DNA of 64,000 bases from Strongylocentrotus droebachiensis (lineage: Eukaryota > Echinodermata > Echinoidea > Camarodonta > Strongylocentrotidae), in NCBI GenBank assembly GCA_035222895.1, contig JAVYIG010001824.1, positions 62,001-126,000 of the forward strand, written 5' to 3'. A program made the translations under genes and the position numbers. Shown here piece by piece: positions 45,288 through 57,022 of the stretch. Numbering within the stretch: the first letter of the stretch is position 1; the number at the start of each line of letters is the position of its first letter. The notes beneath the pieces are model-generated. The model did no database searches, was not told where the DNA came from, and saw nothing but the letters and a program-made list of their open reading frames with translations.

Positions 45288-47916
45288 CTAACAGTTGGCT
45301 TTTAACGGAGCCATTAACAGAGGGGCAGTTTAATGTTTAGACAGTATGATAAATAACAAATTCAAAGTTATTACCGAATACAAGTTGATCGTTCGATTCG
45401 CTGTGGGTTCAATCGTAGAGTTCAGATGTTAGCAACACAGGTCAGCTATACTTGGGACTAGGCCTAATCCCCATTCATTCGGGTGCGTGAATTCAAAACT
45501 ATCATTCCCTGTAGCGATAGTTTCTCAAAATACCGGGATCCAAGGGCACCGCGTTGCAGAGCAATTGACTGCTAAGTTGATTGTTCCATTAAGGTTTTCC
45601 CAGATTTTGCAGTTTTACCGTCTAAAATCCATAAAAATATGTGCAAACTGTCATATGAGCAAACCGTCTTGATATCTCGTAAACAAGTCAAATTCATAGA
45701 CATAGTCTAGTTCTGGACCCGATATTGATTTTTGTCATTCGCCGACTATAAACGTTAAGCCGAGTGATGGCGCGATCCTTAGTGATTGCGTTATCCCCAC
45801 TAACCGCGCTATAGACTGTGGGCTGACTTCTGAAAATGTGAGCCATTTTTCAATTCCGTGGTCCACGAATCCGAACCACTCACTTTTACATGTTTCTGGG
45901 GTAATTTTTTATGCTGATTTTGATTTTTCCACTTGCCTATACCAAAAACTACAAATAAAAGAGATATTTGGTAATTTATGCTAATTCATGCAAAAATGTG
46001 ATTTCGGCTTATGTACACGTTCTTGAAGTTGAAGAAGATGATTCTTGTATGTAAAAAGATAATTTGAGTAGAGATTAATGCAGTTTAGAATTTAAGCCTT
46101 GAAATATAGATGTTATTATGTATTTATTACAAGTATTAAAATAATGAAGATAAAATATGCAAATTTATGCATATATTTGTCCACTTGTTTTCACAGCATG
46201 AAAGTTGAAACAGAGGAGAGGGAAAGTTATTTTTTGTTTGTGTAATGACACTGTTTTTTCAAAGTAATCCAATGTATCTTGTCAACACATTTACTCAACA
46301 ATCAAACAAACAAACAAACAAACAAAAACAAACAAAACACATCCACAAACACCGCAACTTTCTTGTATTAATTTTGGCGTTACGAGTCAGTACATGTATA
46401 TGTCTGAGAATACTACACTAATTCGCACATATCTTCACACCCTATATATCGCTCACACATTCACTCAAACAAACAAACAAAAAACAAAAAAACAAAACAC
46501 TCACAAACACAAGCAACTTTCTTGTATATTACACCCTATAAAAGACTTGATACTAACATACACTGTATATGGCAAGGCACATTAAACTTTGATTTGTTTA
46601 CACATTCATTTGGCATTTTTAATTCTCACAAGACTTATGAGTTTGGGGCATGCTTTCAAATTTCTTCTACAAACAAAATCATTTCTTTTTATGTCAGTGC
46701 TACATGACTACATGTAATATACTTGACAATGATGATTCACATTTGCTTGTTTTGGTGTCGTATCAATTGTTCAACAGAGAGAAAAAAAAAACTTTTGCAA
46801 AGAGCAAAGATGATAACTTAAAATGGTTAAAAATATTCCACCCCTGCCCCCCCCCCAAAAAAAAAAAAAGGTTGAGAGAAGTGATAACATGTCTTTTACG
46901 GATGTCTGTTTGGCACTCTGCACTGTTCACTGCATTTCAATTTCCATACTTGTAATGCTTAGCATACTTATAAATGAAGAAGAAAAAACACCTCACAAAC
47001 CAGATACTTATATTGACAAGTGAAAACACTAATAATCACTTGTAAGTGAGGATATTTACATAAATTTTGACACAAAACTTTTCTGAAATATACAGATCTT
47101 AGCATAAAAAGTATGTGTTCATGTCGTATACAGTAGCTGGATTGAGGACATATGTGTAAACAAGTCCTATATATAGATAAGTTAACATGTAGTATAGCGG
47201 TAAGCGAATTTAAGTGAACAATTTCACAGTCATTTGTATAAAAAAAATACGCTTCAAAGGTAGATTGGTGTTCAATGAGGATGCATGAAAATAAGTTATG
47301 GAGAAACAAAATCTGAAAAATGCACAAGAAACAATCAGGGACACACAAATACAGTACAGCAAATGATAAATGCTTTCCAAATGGAATACTAGTAGCCCAT
47401 GATATTACTTTTCCCCGGCCTATGCAGCATCAAAATGTATTGATCACCCAACACTTCTTGTCAATATAACGCAATGTACTTCAAACCCGCCCCCCCCCCA
47501 CTCAGTGTTATTTAGGGTACGCATATGCTTTTTCCCTCTTTTTGAAAGCACCCCCTATCTGAGGACTGCCAACATTTCCGAACCCCCCTTTCGCGGGCTT
47601 TTCGCGGGATTTTCCTGCCTTGGGGACCCCCCCCCCCCTAAATCATGAAAAATGCTCAATGTACCCCCCTAAATTCGGAATAATTTCTCAGGAGTCCAAA
47701 GAGATGAGAGAAAAAAAAGAAAAAACACCCCCTTTTTAAAGAAATCTCCAGGTGAAAAGTTAATACACCCCTTTTTTTTTACAATTCTCAGGCCGGTCTT
47801 TGTCGCACGAAAAGTACCCCTTTACCGGACATTTTGTTAACACGCATGGGGTCCGTTCGTTCTCGGAGTGGGGGGGGGGGGGGGGGGGGGCGGGGGGGGG
47901 GGCGGGACTTCAAAAT

Positions 47917-48700
47917 GACAACAGTTTTATGAAACTTAATGAAATCCTGGGCTGCATCCTTCTGAGTCCCCCATTTCTTCTACCATTTCGCCTTTGGAAT
48001 AATTCACAAGAAAACAATTTCACATGATGAAAACAATATGTGGAACATATACAATGTAAGTCCATGCTATTTTAAAACAAATGTATTATTATTTCAACTT
48101 CTAATCCCATTTGACAACAGTTTTATGAAACTTAATGAAATCCTGGGCTGCATCCTTCTGAGTCCCCCATTTCTTCTACCATTTCGCCTTTGGAATAATT
48201 CACAAGAAAACAATTTCACATGATGAAAACAATATGTGGAACATATACAATAGCAGTCCATGCTATTTTAAAACAAATGTATTATTATTTCAACTTCTAA
48301 TCCCATTTGACAACAGTTTTATGAAACTTAATGAAATCCTGGGCTGCATCCTTCTGAGTCCCCCATTTCTTCTACCATTTCGCCTTTGGAATAATTCACA
48401 AGAAAACAATTTCACATGATGAAAACAATATGTGGAACATATACAATGTAAGTCCATGCTATTTTAAAACAAATGTATTGTTATTTCAACTTCTAATCCC
48501 ATTTGACAACAGTTTTATGAAACTTAATGAAATCCTGGGCTGCATCCTTCTGAGTCCCCCATTTCTTCTACCATTTCGCCTTTGGAATAATTCACAAGAA
48601 AACAATTTCACATGATGAAAACAATATGTCGAACATATACAATGTAAGTCCATGCTATTTTAAAACAAATGTATTATTATTTCAACTTCTAATCCCATTT
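47917..48700 (+). repeat. Satellite: exactly four copies of a 196 bp unit
   Basis: Unit boundaries are 47917, 48113, 48309 and 48505, each starting GACAACAGTTTTATGAAACT and ending CTAATCCCATTT. The copies differ at only a few bases (GCAG for GTAAG near 48251, G for A near 48480, C for G near 48630), so the expansion is recent. The identical 61-residue open frames in each unit are consequences of the repeat. The array is directly preceded by a poly-G region. Confidence 0.97.
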
Positions 48701-48879
48701 GCAGCTGTGGAGCATCAAATTGCAACACAAAAGCAATCTGAATAATAAATACAATTAGATTCTAGGTTAACTGAATACAACATACATGTACCAACACGTA
48801 ATATACAACTACAAGGTGTCGAAATATTAAACCAAATGAACTTATTCACTGGATTTTTTTCCAAACAATGACACCCTTC

Positions 48880-49030
48880 CTTCTTACTCAAAATCAGAGT
48901 CTTCATTATCTTCATCTTCTTCTTCCTCTTCTTCTTCCTCTTCTTCTTCTCGCTCTTCAGCAGTGTCAGCAACTTGATTTTCACATCTTTCACAATTGCA
49001 CATTTCAGTGCATGTACGGTATCATTATTG
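48880..49030 (-). pseudogene. Acidic C-terminal protein remnant
   Basis: One minus-strand frame reads CTEMCNCERCENQVADTAEE, then a run of about 12 Glu/Asp and DNEDSDFE followed by a stop. A C-x-C-x2-C motif before an acidic tail is a common way for transposon-encoded proteins to end. Upstream the frame is closed by a TGA, and the alternative frame (Lys-rich, 48715-49050) is a shadow. It may be the last trace of the protein once encoded by the surrounding element. Confidence 0.35.
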
Positions 49031-49814
49031 ATTGGCAGTCTTTCTTGCAAAATCAGCTTCTCTTGAACCAGAAATCTTGAACTAGCGAAGGCAACAGTTC
49101 AGAAACTTGGACCATCCTCTACTCTAGACTGAAAAACTATGACTTTTCCATCTTGATCAGAACATGAATGCATACAACAAAAGGCCTTTTTGGTAGCAGA
49201 CGTCACATCCATCCTTGTCCATGTTGTTTACAGGCTACAGCACACATGCAATATTTATGTAGAACAACCAACCTGAATCATATTGTACGAGCCTGCTCAC
49301 TTTGCATGCATTGTGGCTTGTCTACTTCCCATACATAGACAAGCTACACACACGTACACACAACACAACATGCATGCATATGTACATGGGCATGCTGTGT
49401 GTGTGGCTTGGCCCTGCATGCATTCAATGCATGCCCACGTACGGTCCATATACATGCTGTTCACTAATATTCATATACACTAATCATGGATAGTTTTTAT
49501 TCATTTTCATTTTATTTTGTAAGAGCTGAGACTGGCAAGTGGTTTCAGATGATGCATATTTTTAGCAAAATATTACAGTTGACAAAATGTGGTGCGAAAT
49601 GGGGGGTCACGAAACAAGTGATTTTCAGGTGTCAGCCCATAGTCTATAGGATAAACCGATGAACACGTCCCACTGGAAACTGGAGCCCTGCACGGCTAGA
49701 ATAGCGCGGTTAGTGGGGATCACGCAATCACTAAGGATCGCGCCATCACTCGGCTTAACGTTTATAGTCGGGGAATGACAAAAATCAATAAAGGGTCCAG
49801 AAATAGACTACATC

Positions 49815-50200
49815 ACCCACCGCGACTGACTCATCAATAGGCGTGAGCTACATACAATAGATATGTTTATATACCTCGCTTAAGAAATCCAGCCATCTGA
49901 TTGGTCGAAATTGCAGTCATTGTTTTAGCCATTCCCGTAAATAAACGAAAAATGCCACGCCCATGTAATAGTTCGAGGGTAAAATTCAAGTTACCGGGAA
50001 TAGTTCAGTCTTGCTTAAAAACTGGTTTGAGCGATCGCGGATACCATACATTGTGTGTGTGCGAAGTCCCACATACATAGTCCCACACACGTATTTGTAT
50101 ATACCTTGTGCCCTAAAACTGTCTGCTGTCTCGATAGCGTAAACAAACTTGATTACCATGATTGGTAAGTCGCAAATGTATTCTATGACCCTTTTCGGTA
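49815..50200. other. No feature recognised
   Basis: Intergenic sequence between the inverted-repeat element and a small hairpin element. Confidence 0.5.
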
Positions 50201-50205
50201 TATAA

Positions 50206-50312
50206 AAGTATTAATGACTGCTTTGAGAAACCTAGTTGTTTTTATACGCTCAAGGGAAGGTTACAATCGAGCTATTGCCCGAGGCTTTTTCAAAGCAGTC
50301 ATTAATACTATA
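50206..50312. repeat. Hairpin MITE-like element, copy 2 (shortened)
   Basis: AGTATTAATGACTGCTTTGA at the left is inverted as CAAAGCAGTCATTAATACT at the right. The interior AGTTGTTTTTATACGCTCAA and GGGAAGGTTACAAT match the left arm of the element at 16626, but the right arm of the interior is lost. Confidence 0.75.
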
Positions 50313-50429
50313 TTATGGAATCGTATATTCTCGGTTTTTCCCAGAGTTCCCCGTTTTCTCTTTCTTGTGTATTTGTTACCCAGCTCACTTGAGGCTAATT
50401 TCCCCTCGTAATGTTTAATCATAACCACA

Positions 50430-50637
50430 TAAAGAGAGAGAGAGAGAGGGGAAGTCTAATAGAGAGCTAAAGAGAGAGGGAAATAGAGAGAGAGCGAGAG
50501 AGAAAGGGGGGGTAAGAGAGAAGGAGAGTGAGAGAGAGAGAGAGAGAGGAAGTTTATTAGAGAGCTAAAGAGAGATGGTAAGAGAGAGAGAGAGAGAGAG
50601 GGGGGTAATAGAGAGGGAGAGAGAGAGAGAGAGACGA
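50430..50637. repeat. GA-rich microsatellite
   Basis: (GA)n interrupted by GGGG and TTA. It contains two copies of AGAGAGCTAAAGAGAGA, so part of it arose by duplication of a ~100 base block. Confidence 0.95.
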
Positions 50638-50639
50638 AT

Positions 50640-51675
50640 GCCGCAGTAATAAACTAGCTCAGGCCATCTAATGTATTTCAGTTCGTTGGAAATTAACGGC
50701 AGAACCCCTTTCAATTATTTCACTTTAAAGTTTATTGCCATCTATATGGACGGAACCTACCATGCAATATCAGCATTATTATGCCTTGTAAACCTCAGGC
50801 AAGTCTTTAGGTCATTTTTTTTAATGTATACACGCATGTTATCAGTGAATAGGTTATCAACGTGATTGCTGACGAACTGCTTGAGGTATGGTTAGCAAAG
50901 TTTCGCTATTTATGTTTAAGGAAAAATAGAGCCAATAGGAGAATAAATAGATGCATGTGATAGTCATATTCGCAGTCCTCAATGCATTAAATGATGGATT
51001 TATATTTACCTTTTATAGGTACTTTTCGGGTACGTGGTATATTGGTGAGAATAATAAAAAAGTATGATATTGCAGTATTTTTTTATTTAATTTTCATGTC
51101 TAAGGTTGGTTGGATCCAGTTTATTAAATCCTTTTAGAAAAGATCTTTATGAGGGTTAAATTGATGATACACAGTTCTTAAAATTGACAACAATACCAGT
51201 TTCTTTATTTTGTACATTTTCATCTCTGAAATCAATACACAAGCGCAAACAAAAACTTAGTCGAAAAGTTGACACAACGGCCAACTTTGATCGTAAACAA
51301 ATGTCAGACAAGCTTCCGACAAAATTTTCCTCTTCGTTTTTCAAGGACATGTTTTTCATCCACGCTCCATAAATCTCCACCATTGATCATAATTATTTAC
51401 TTTTAATGATAAACCCAGCTGCGTAAACAACGTAACAATATGACTTCATGGTGTTGCGTTTCTCTTTTTTGAGATCCAGCTTACGAACGAACGCACACAA
51501 AAAATAGAAAAATGTGTTCAGCTTCATATCATGGGAAATGATTGGTGAGGGTGTGGGTGTAGGTGTGTGTGTATGGGCATGTAGGCGCATGTAATTGGGC
51601 TTTACAGACGCGTACCAATCAGACATGATCAATTGTGTCTAGGGACCGAACTTTTTGACAATATCCGTCACAAGA
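50640..51675. other. No feature recognised
   Basis: AT-rich intergenic DNA. Short frames are present on both strands (for example 51156-51383 minus and 51184-51372 plus) but overlap each other and have no motif. Confidence 0.5.
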
Positions 51676-51679
51676 AGTC

Positions 51680-52054
51680 TTAAAGGTAAAGACCAGTAAT
51701 GGTCATGCGATTGCATTGTGAAAGAAACGTTGTGGAATCGATCAGAAAAGGTTGATCATCTAGCATCTAGCATCTGCAAGGTTCTGGAATCATCAAAATG
51801 ATAAGAAATTTGGCCCATTCTTCGTAAAGTTACAAGCACTATACACAGAAAGATGTATATGGGACTACCCTATCTCTCTCACCAGACCATGAGAGAAATA
51901 AATTTACCAAATATATGAATTAGTAGGCGGTTTCCCGGCAAATTTTTTATCATCATGTATTAGTCAAAACATATTCTTTCACATGATTGGTAATGAGAGC
52001 TTCCATTTCATTTTTTGAAATTGGGGCGTTGCCAATACTGGTCTTTACCTTTAA
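51680..52054 (+). mobile_element. TTAA-ended MITE, full copy (c)
   Basis: The inverted ends are TTAAAGGTAAAGACCAGTA and TACTGGTCTTTACCTTTAA, a perfect 19-base pair. The interior shares TCATGCGATTGCATTGTGAA, TGTGGAATCGATCAGAAAAG and GCAAGGTTCTGGAATCATC with copy (d). Confidence 0.85.
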
Positions 52055-52059
52055 TAGTT

Positions 52060-52693
52060 AAACATTTATGAAACTGGTCATAACAAGCAGTTATTTGTGG
52101 TGGTTGCAGCTCCCCCTCCCCGCCCTAAAATGTTGAAATACGCCTATCATTATTATCAGTATTTAGGCACCCATCACGCTAATATTCTGGCAGCGAGATT
52201 GATGCGAGAGTTTGCAGATCTATTATATATCATCTGATTTTTAGAAATGATTATTAAAATTAGATTTTTACTACATTAAAGTGCTTTCTCGGCTACATCG
52301 CGTAGATCATAAGTTCGAACATGTTATATTAAAGCAAAAGGTGTTGGTCCCCTTGCCAAAAATGTGCCTGTAAACCTGTATAATTCTGGGAAAGTCTAAA
52401 TAATCTTATACCCCGTATGTTACTAAGATTACAGGCACAAATCATAGTCGTTGTGCGTAACAGTGACAGTGTCTGCATAATAAAACTACAATAGGCACTG
52501 TACTTTAGCTGTTGTTTTATACAGCCAGAGACTGACACATACACTACCAGAACTTGGATAGGACCTAAGCACATTGGCATTCACGATGCAATTGTTTTAT
52601 TTATTCGTTATTGATAATGATCGGGATGGTACATTACCAATAATTGGGATCAGATTCCCATATGCCTTCCTTGCCTCCCTCCCCCTCCCCCCC

Positions 52694-52740
<47 letters not shown>

Positions 52741-53250
52741 AGCCGCTGTTAAGCTCCCCAATATCTACAATACAAATATATGCCGTCATCGCTATGACGA
52801 TGACTTTGCAAAGCATTTCACGTGGAAGGTTTTGTTTTGGGGTGCGGCAAGATATAATATACGCATACTCTTTATCACCTTACTGGACTAGGTAGATTTA
52901 CACATCTCTATGCCTTTTATTATCTAAGCCATTGTATCTTGTCCGTTAATTCTACATGGGACTCGGATTTTGGATGATGACATATTTCTGCTCACGGAAT
53001 CTGTATTGAGATTCATTTCTGGGGCAAGTGTTTTCCGAGCACTGCGTGTTTCGACAAAGTGCCAATACCGGATTCGCCATGAAATGAACACCAACCTCCC
53101 TGTTTCTCCATGACACGATCTTGCCTTTCATGTGAGTTGTTACCTGTTACTTTGACTGAAATCTGAACAAATTCCATGTGATTCCTCGATTTGTTTCCAT
53201 CTTAAATCTGTTTTAACACGCTAACATGATAGAACGAGACGGCATAGAAC
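52060..53250. other. No gene; (CT)n microsatellite at about 52697-52740
   Basis: A pure CT run of about 40 bases lies in CCCTCC-rich flanks. Frames through it (52574-52895) are not genes. The remaining sequence is unrecognised. Confidence 0.6.
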
Positions 53251-53254
53251 TGCA

Positions 53255-53475
53255 TTCAAGATGCTTCTGTTAAAAAAAAAAGCTTTTAATGGACACGTTC
53301 CAAATTATTTATCAAAATCATTATCTTTAAAGTCCACACATAAAGTTATATACACTTACCTGCTTCTAACCGCTTTTAAAACTAAAAAAGGAACACTTAG
53401 AGATTTCGATTGTGCCGCTCCAAAGCCTTCGAACAACCTTCCACTTGGCGTAAAACATTCTTGTAGCCATCTTTA
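53255..53475 (+). pseudogene. Short LINE C-terminal fragment
   Basis: The frame reads KAFNGHVPNYLSKSLSLKS, then LRDFDCAAPKPSNNLPLGVK and a stop. This matches the end of CR1/L2-type reverse transcriptases (the pattern 'YK-LNG-AP-YL', then 'R-F---APK-WN-LPL-IK'). Only the last ~70 codons remain, as expected for heavy 5' truncation. Confidence 0.6.
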
Positions 53476-53751
53476 AACCTGTGGTGAACCAGTTGTTTTG
53501 TAAAGTAAAAGTATATAGTTTAATTGTAGCTCTATTATATTTAAAAAATCTTATCATTATTATGTACGATTTTCAATGTACATAATGCGTGTAAATTATC
53601 CCCATATGCTCTGGTAAAATACATGGTATAAATTGTGTCCTTACCCAGTCAATGCAATTGGGTGAATAATATTATATATAAATGAATATATCGTACACTG
53701 GTTTGATAGTAGTTTTTAAAGAGATCTTTAAAACCAGAAATGTTCCTATGC

Positions 53752-54128
53752 TTAAAGATAAAGTTGAGTTCTGGTCATGCGATTGCATTGTAAAAGAAAC
53801 GCTGTGGAATCGATCAGAAAAGGTTGTTTTTCTAGCATATAAGTATTGGTGTGTACTGCAAGGTTCTGGAATCATCCAAATGATAAGAAAATTGGCCCAG
53901 TCTTAGTAAAGTTACCAGCACTGTACACGGAAAGATGTGTATGGGACTACACGAGCATGTGGCATACAAATAATTGTTATGATGTTACATGCCATATTTA
54001 GAATATTAAGGCATTTGAAGCTATAGGGCCATGCTTTTTTTTCGGATGTTCTTCCACGCTGACATAATACAATGATAACGCCCACAAATTATTGTTCACC
54101 ACTTCCCAGAACTCAACCTTTTCTTTAA
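53752..54128 (+). mobile_element. TTAA-ended MITE, full copy (d)
   Basis: The ends TTAAAGATAAAGTTGAGTTC and GAACTCAACCTTTTCTTTAA are inverted repeats. The interior matches copies (b) and (c). The 74-residue frame at 53682-53906 runs through it and is not a gene. Confidence 0.85.
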
Positions 54129-54494
54129 ACACTGATTTGAATATGATCTGCGAAAAAAGCAACATGTTCATTTTTCAAATGCTTATGTGAAAACTGTATC
54201 ACAAATTCATTTCAGATGGCCTGATATTTTATTTATCATCTAGGATTGTAATTATCATTAGTAAAGACACTGGTCTACTGATAAGGGGGGGGGGGGGGCA
54301 GTTTCCCTCCCCAAAAATAAATTCAAACGTGGTTTATATCTGATTCGATACCAGTGATATAAAATGTAGATGAAATGACATGATTTTCCGGGATTTTCCC
54401 CCACCTTTTTTGTAAGTTATACTTTTTTATGAGTTTGTTGGAAAATGACAATTTTTTTCTAATTTACGGTTGGACTAAAACAAATAGTTATTTA

Positions 54495-54895
54495 GAATCC
54501 TTAAGTGTCAGAGCTCGCGAAGCGGCGGGGCTCCGGGGGCTCGCACCCTTCCCACTTTTTTGAAAAAGTATGTTAAAGAGAGATAGAAAGCAAGAAAGGA
54601 TAGTAACCTGCCAGTGTCACAAATGAGGTATCAAAGTATGCTCATCTGACCGTAATGAAATGTCTGATTCCCCTGAGCTTGTGGGGGCTCCGCCCCCTGG
54701 ACCCCACCAGGAGCCCCAAGGCGGGCCCCGGGATGCTCATCTGACCGTTATCTAATGCCTTAAACTCCTGAGCTTCTGGGGGCTCCGCCCCTGGACTCCA
54801 TGCCATTTAGTGACCTACCACTGTCAGAAATAAGGTATCGAAATATGCTCATCTGACCGTAATAACATGCCTAAAACCCCTGAGCTGACGCACTC
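54495..54895. repeat. GC-rich degenerate tandem repeat
   Basis: The block GGGGGCTCCGCCCCTGGACT recurs (near 54685 and 54777; partly near 54530), and TGCTCATCTGACCGTAAT recurs at about 54638, 54734 and 54846, each followed by CCTGAGCTT-type sequence. The period is about 96-112 bases. It contrasts sharply in GC content with its surroundings and is likely a transposon fragment. Confidence 0.65.
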
Positions 54896-54899
54896 ATTC

Positions 54900-57000
54900 G
54901 CCCCCCCCCTCCTCATTCGCCCCCTAATAAAATAACCAGGCGCCGCGCCCTGTATATGTATCATTATTTGTATATAATTATTATCAAGAACTATACAAGA
55001 GACCTATCGGAATGAAAGTATGTCGAGGCATAGCCCCCCCCCCCCGCCCCCCTCTCTCTCTCTCTCTCCTTCTCTCTCGCTCACGCACACACGGACAAAC
55101 AAACACACACACACACACACGCGTTATCTTCCCTCTCACTTTAATACCATATTAGGTAGTCTGCATTGGCCCCATGCCAAGTATGATTATGTTTTGCACA
55201 ATAATTTTTTTTTTGTCCGCCTTACTTGGCAAGAGATATTTATTTAATTGTCCGTTTGCCTAGCTTCCATCAGTTCTGAATTCCCATAAAACAATGGTTT
55301 CGTTTTGGTATGGAACAGACCCCTTATAATTACCAAGAGTAACACACGCACACTCTCATGACTCTAGCCACATTTTGGTCAGTGGTGATTGACCATATTA
55401 AATGAAAGCCATTTTTTCCGTGTTTAATCTTTGAATGTTAATTACGAAGGGCATGTTGCCTCTTTCTAATTATTACCAGTTCAATACTAGTTACTTCTAG
55501 TCAGTTTCCGTCTGCTACCGTCTTTAGTGCAATTATATATGTAGCATACAATACAGGGAACGTGGTTTGAGAACTATTCCATTTCTCTCTCCCTCTTTCA
55601 CCTTTTATCTCTCTCTGTCTTAGCTCTGTCTGTCCCTCTCTTTCTCTATCTCCCACCAACCCCTCTCTCTAGCTCTCTGTGTGTCTCTCTCTTTCTTTTT
55701 GATGTAACATAATTGTGTGGCCAGGCTGTGATATGAAAGTGAGTTTTAACGATTTGAACCGTGACTCCAAATTTACACCATTGTTAGCAGGATTTGCATG
55801 TACGGATGTTTCGGTTACATGTCGTTTTTTACGAAAAGTCATTATTCTGGAAGGTTGGACATTAAGTAGGTTTGTAGTGGGATTCATAATTTCAAATATG
55901 AAACAAATTAATGTTTTAAGAAGACAACATTTAGTTGCATGTTGAAAGGCAGATCCGGGTAAATGACCGAGCAAGCCAGTTGTCCAAGAAGACTTGAAAG
56001 AGATAAAAGCGAAAAAAAAGGGAGAAGAGAATAGAAGGAGAAGCAAATGAAAAGGGGTAAAAGAAAGAAAAATTGAGGGTTTGGGGTTGGCGAAGAGGCT
56101 GGAGCTCAAAGCGGTTTATAGACAGATTGAAATATAAATACTCCCCCCCCCCCCACACATAGAATTATAAAGTGTATTATAGCATTGTGTTGTTATCATT
56201 CTTGTGCTTTTCATGCCTTAAAGACCGTCAATACTACTGGGCCAAAAGGGATTAGACCACACAGCGAGGTCACTGACAGGTGGCTATCTCATTAACTCAG
56301 CTCTCAACTAACATAAGAAAAAGAGGATCATGGGAGACCAACAGGCACCGATTGGGGAAGTTTTCTATATAGAGGGAGCAAGTAGCTACAAGTAGGACAG
56401 TAGGGCTTTAAGGCATAAAAGTAACAGAGTGACGGGGGAGATGATAGACATACGAAGCCTGAATAAATGATGGCAGCCGATTATTAAATACGCATACTAT
56501 TATTAAACATTAGACACCTTATTTATCATTACCTCTATAAATTGACACCAAAACTTCATGATATTAATTCCAACCAGCTCTAACATTAAATGACAAACAA
56601 ATAATGAGTAACGAGCACATTAATCCTCCATAACCTTGCACTTCGCCAATAACAAAGGTCAAGGTAAATCTTTATCTCACACACCGGGCAAGTATCAGAA
56701 TCACAGAACGTAGAGCAGCATAAGTGAGAGCAAGACGCCCTCACACACAGCCTGGTGGAAATCATCGGAATCGATGGATAGCGCCGATAAACTCAACAAC
56801 AACAACAACGACAATCCCTATTATGGACAAGCACTATATTCTTGAAGATCATCACTTGATCATCTTTAACTTTGATTTGTACTACAGACTCAAAAGTGTT
56901 AGTCACTGCTAATAATTTAACTATATACATTCAAAAGGTCCACTTCTTGTTATCCAAATATTTCCAATATCACTTATTTCTGTATTGTCTTTAAATCTGT
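54900..57000. other. No gene; CT/CA microsatellites, possible 5' leader of NLR gene
   Basis: (CT)n and (CA)n tracts lie at about 55045-55120 and CT-rich DNA at 55585-55700. A C tract lies at about 56143-56152. An untranslated first exon of the NLR gene may be hidden here: just before its start codon there is a possible acceptor, TTATACAG| at about 57007. No promoter motif stood out. Confidence 0.45.
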
Positions 57001-57022
57001 TATACAGCATCTGGATGTCACC

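Larger units (their letters stand above)
41345..45290 (-). mobile_element. Nearly full-length CR1/L2-like LINE, inactive
   Basis: From right to left: an N-terminal frame (45287-44880), the endonuclease (44765-43968), a linker (43831-43313), RT blocks (43036-42350), the C-terminal part (42108-41650), and a 3' end with GAATAAATAAATAAAATAA at about 41356-41375, the short tandem tail seen at CR1/L2-type 3' ends. At least five frame interruptions are visible, so no functional protein can be made. At about 3.95 kb it is the most complete retrotransposon in the window. It has no obvious target duplication. Confidence 0.85.
45703..49810. mobile_element. 4.1 kb element with ~110 bp terminal inverted repeats
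   Basis: 45703-45812 (TAGTCTA, then TTCTGGACCC, ATTGATTTTTGTCATTC, ACTATAAACGTTAAGCCGAG, TGATGGCGCGATCCTTAGTG) is inverted at about 49692-49810 with over 90% identity by eye. A further ~25 bases (TATAGACTGTGGGCTGAC) match inside after a ~56 base extra segment on the right. No intact transposase is present. The interior carries CAAA-rich direct repeats (46300-46350 and 46455-46500), a C-rich stretch (47480-47640), a 21-G tract (47870-47890), the 196 bp satellite and an acidic-tail remnant. It is read as an old non-autonomous DNA element. The exact ends and target duplication are unsure. Confidence 0.7.

Noticed and set aside
48038..48615. Three identical 61-residue frames suggesting a tandem small-gene family
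   Set aside because: They follow from the 196 bp satellite unit, and the same sequence without a start is in the other copy.
55669..56158. Overlapping 146- and 75-residue minus-strand frames
   Set aside because: Hydrophobic low-complexity reading of purine-rich DNA, with no splice sites or homology pattern.
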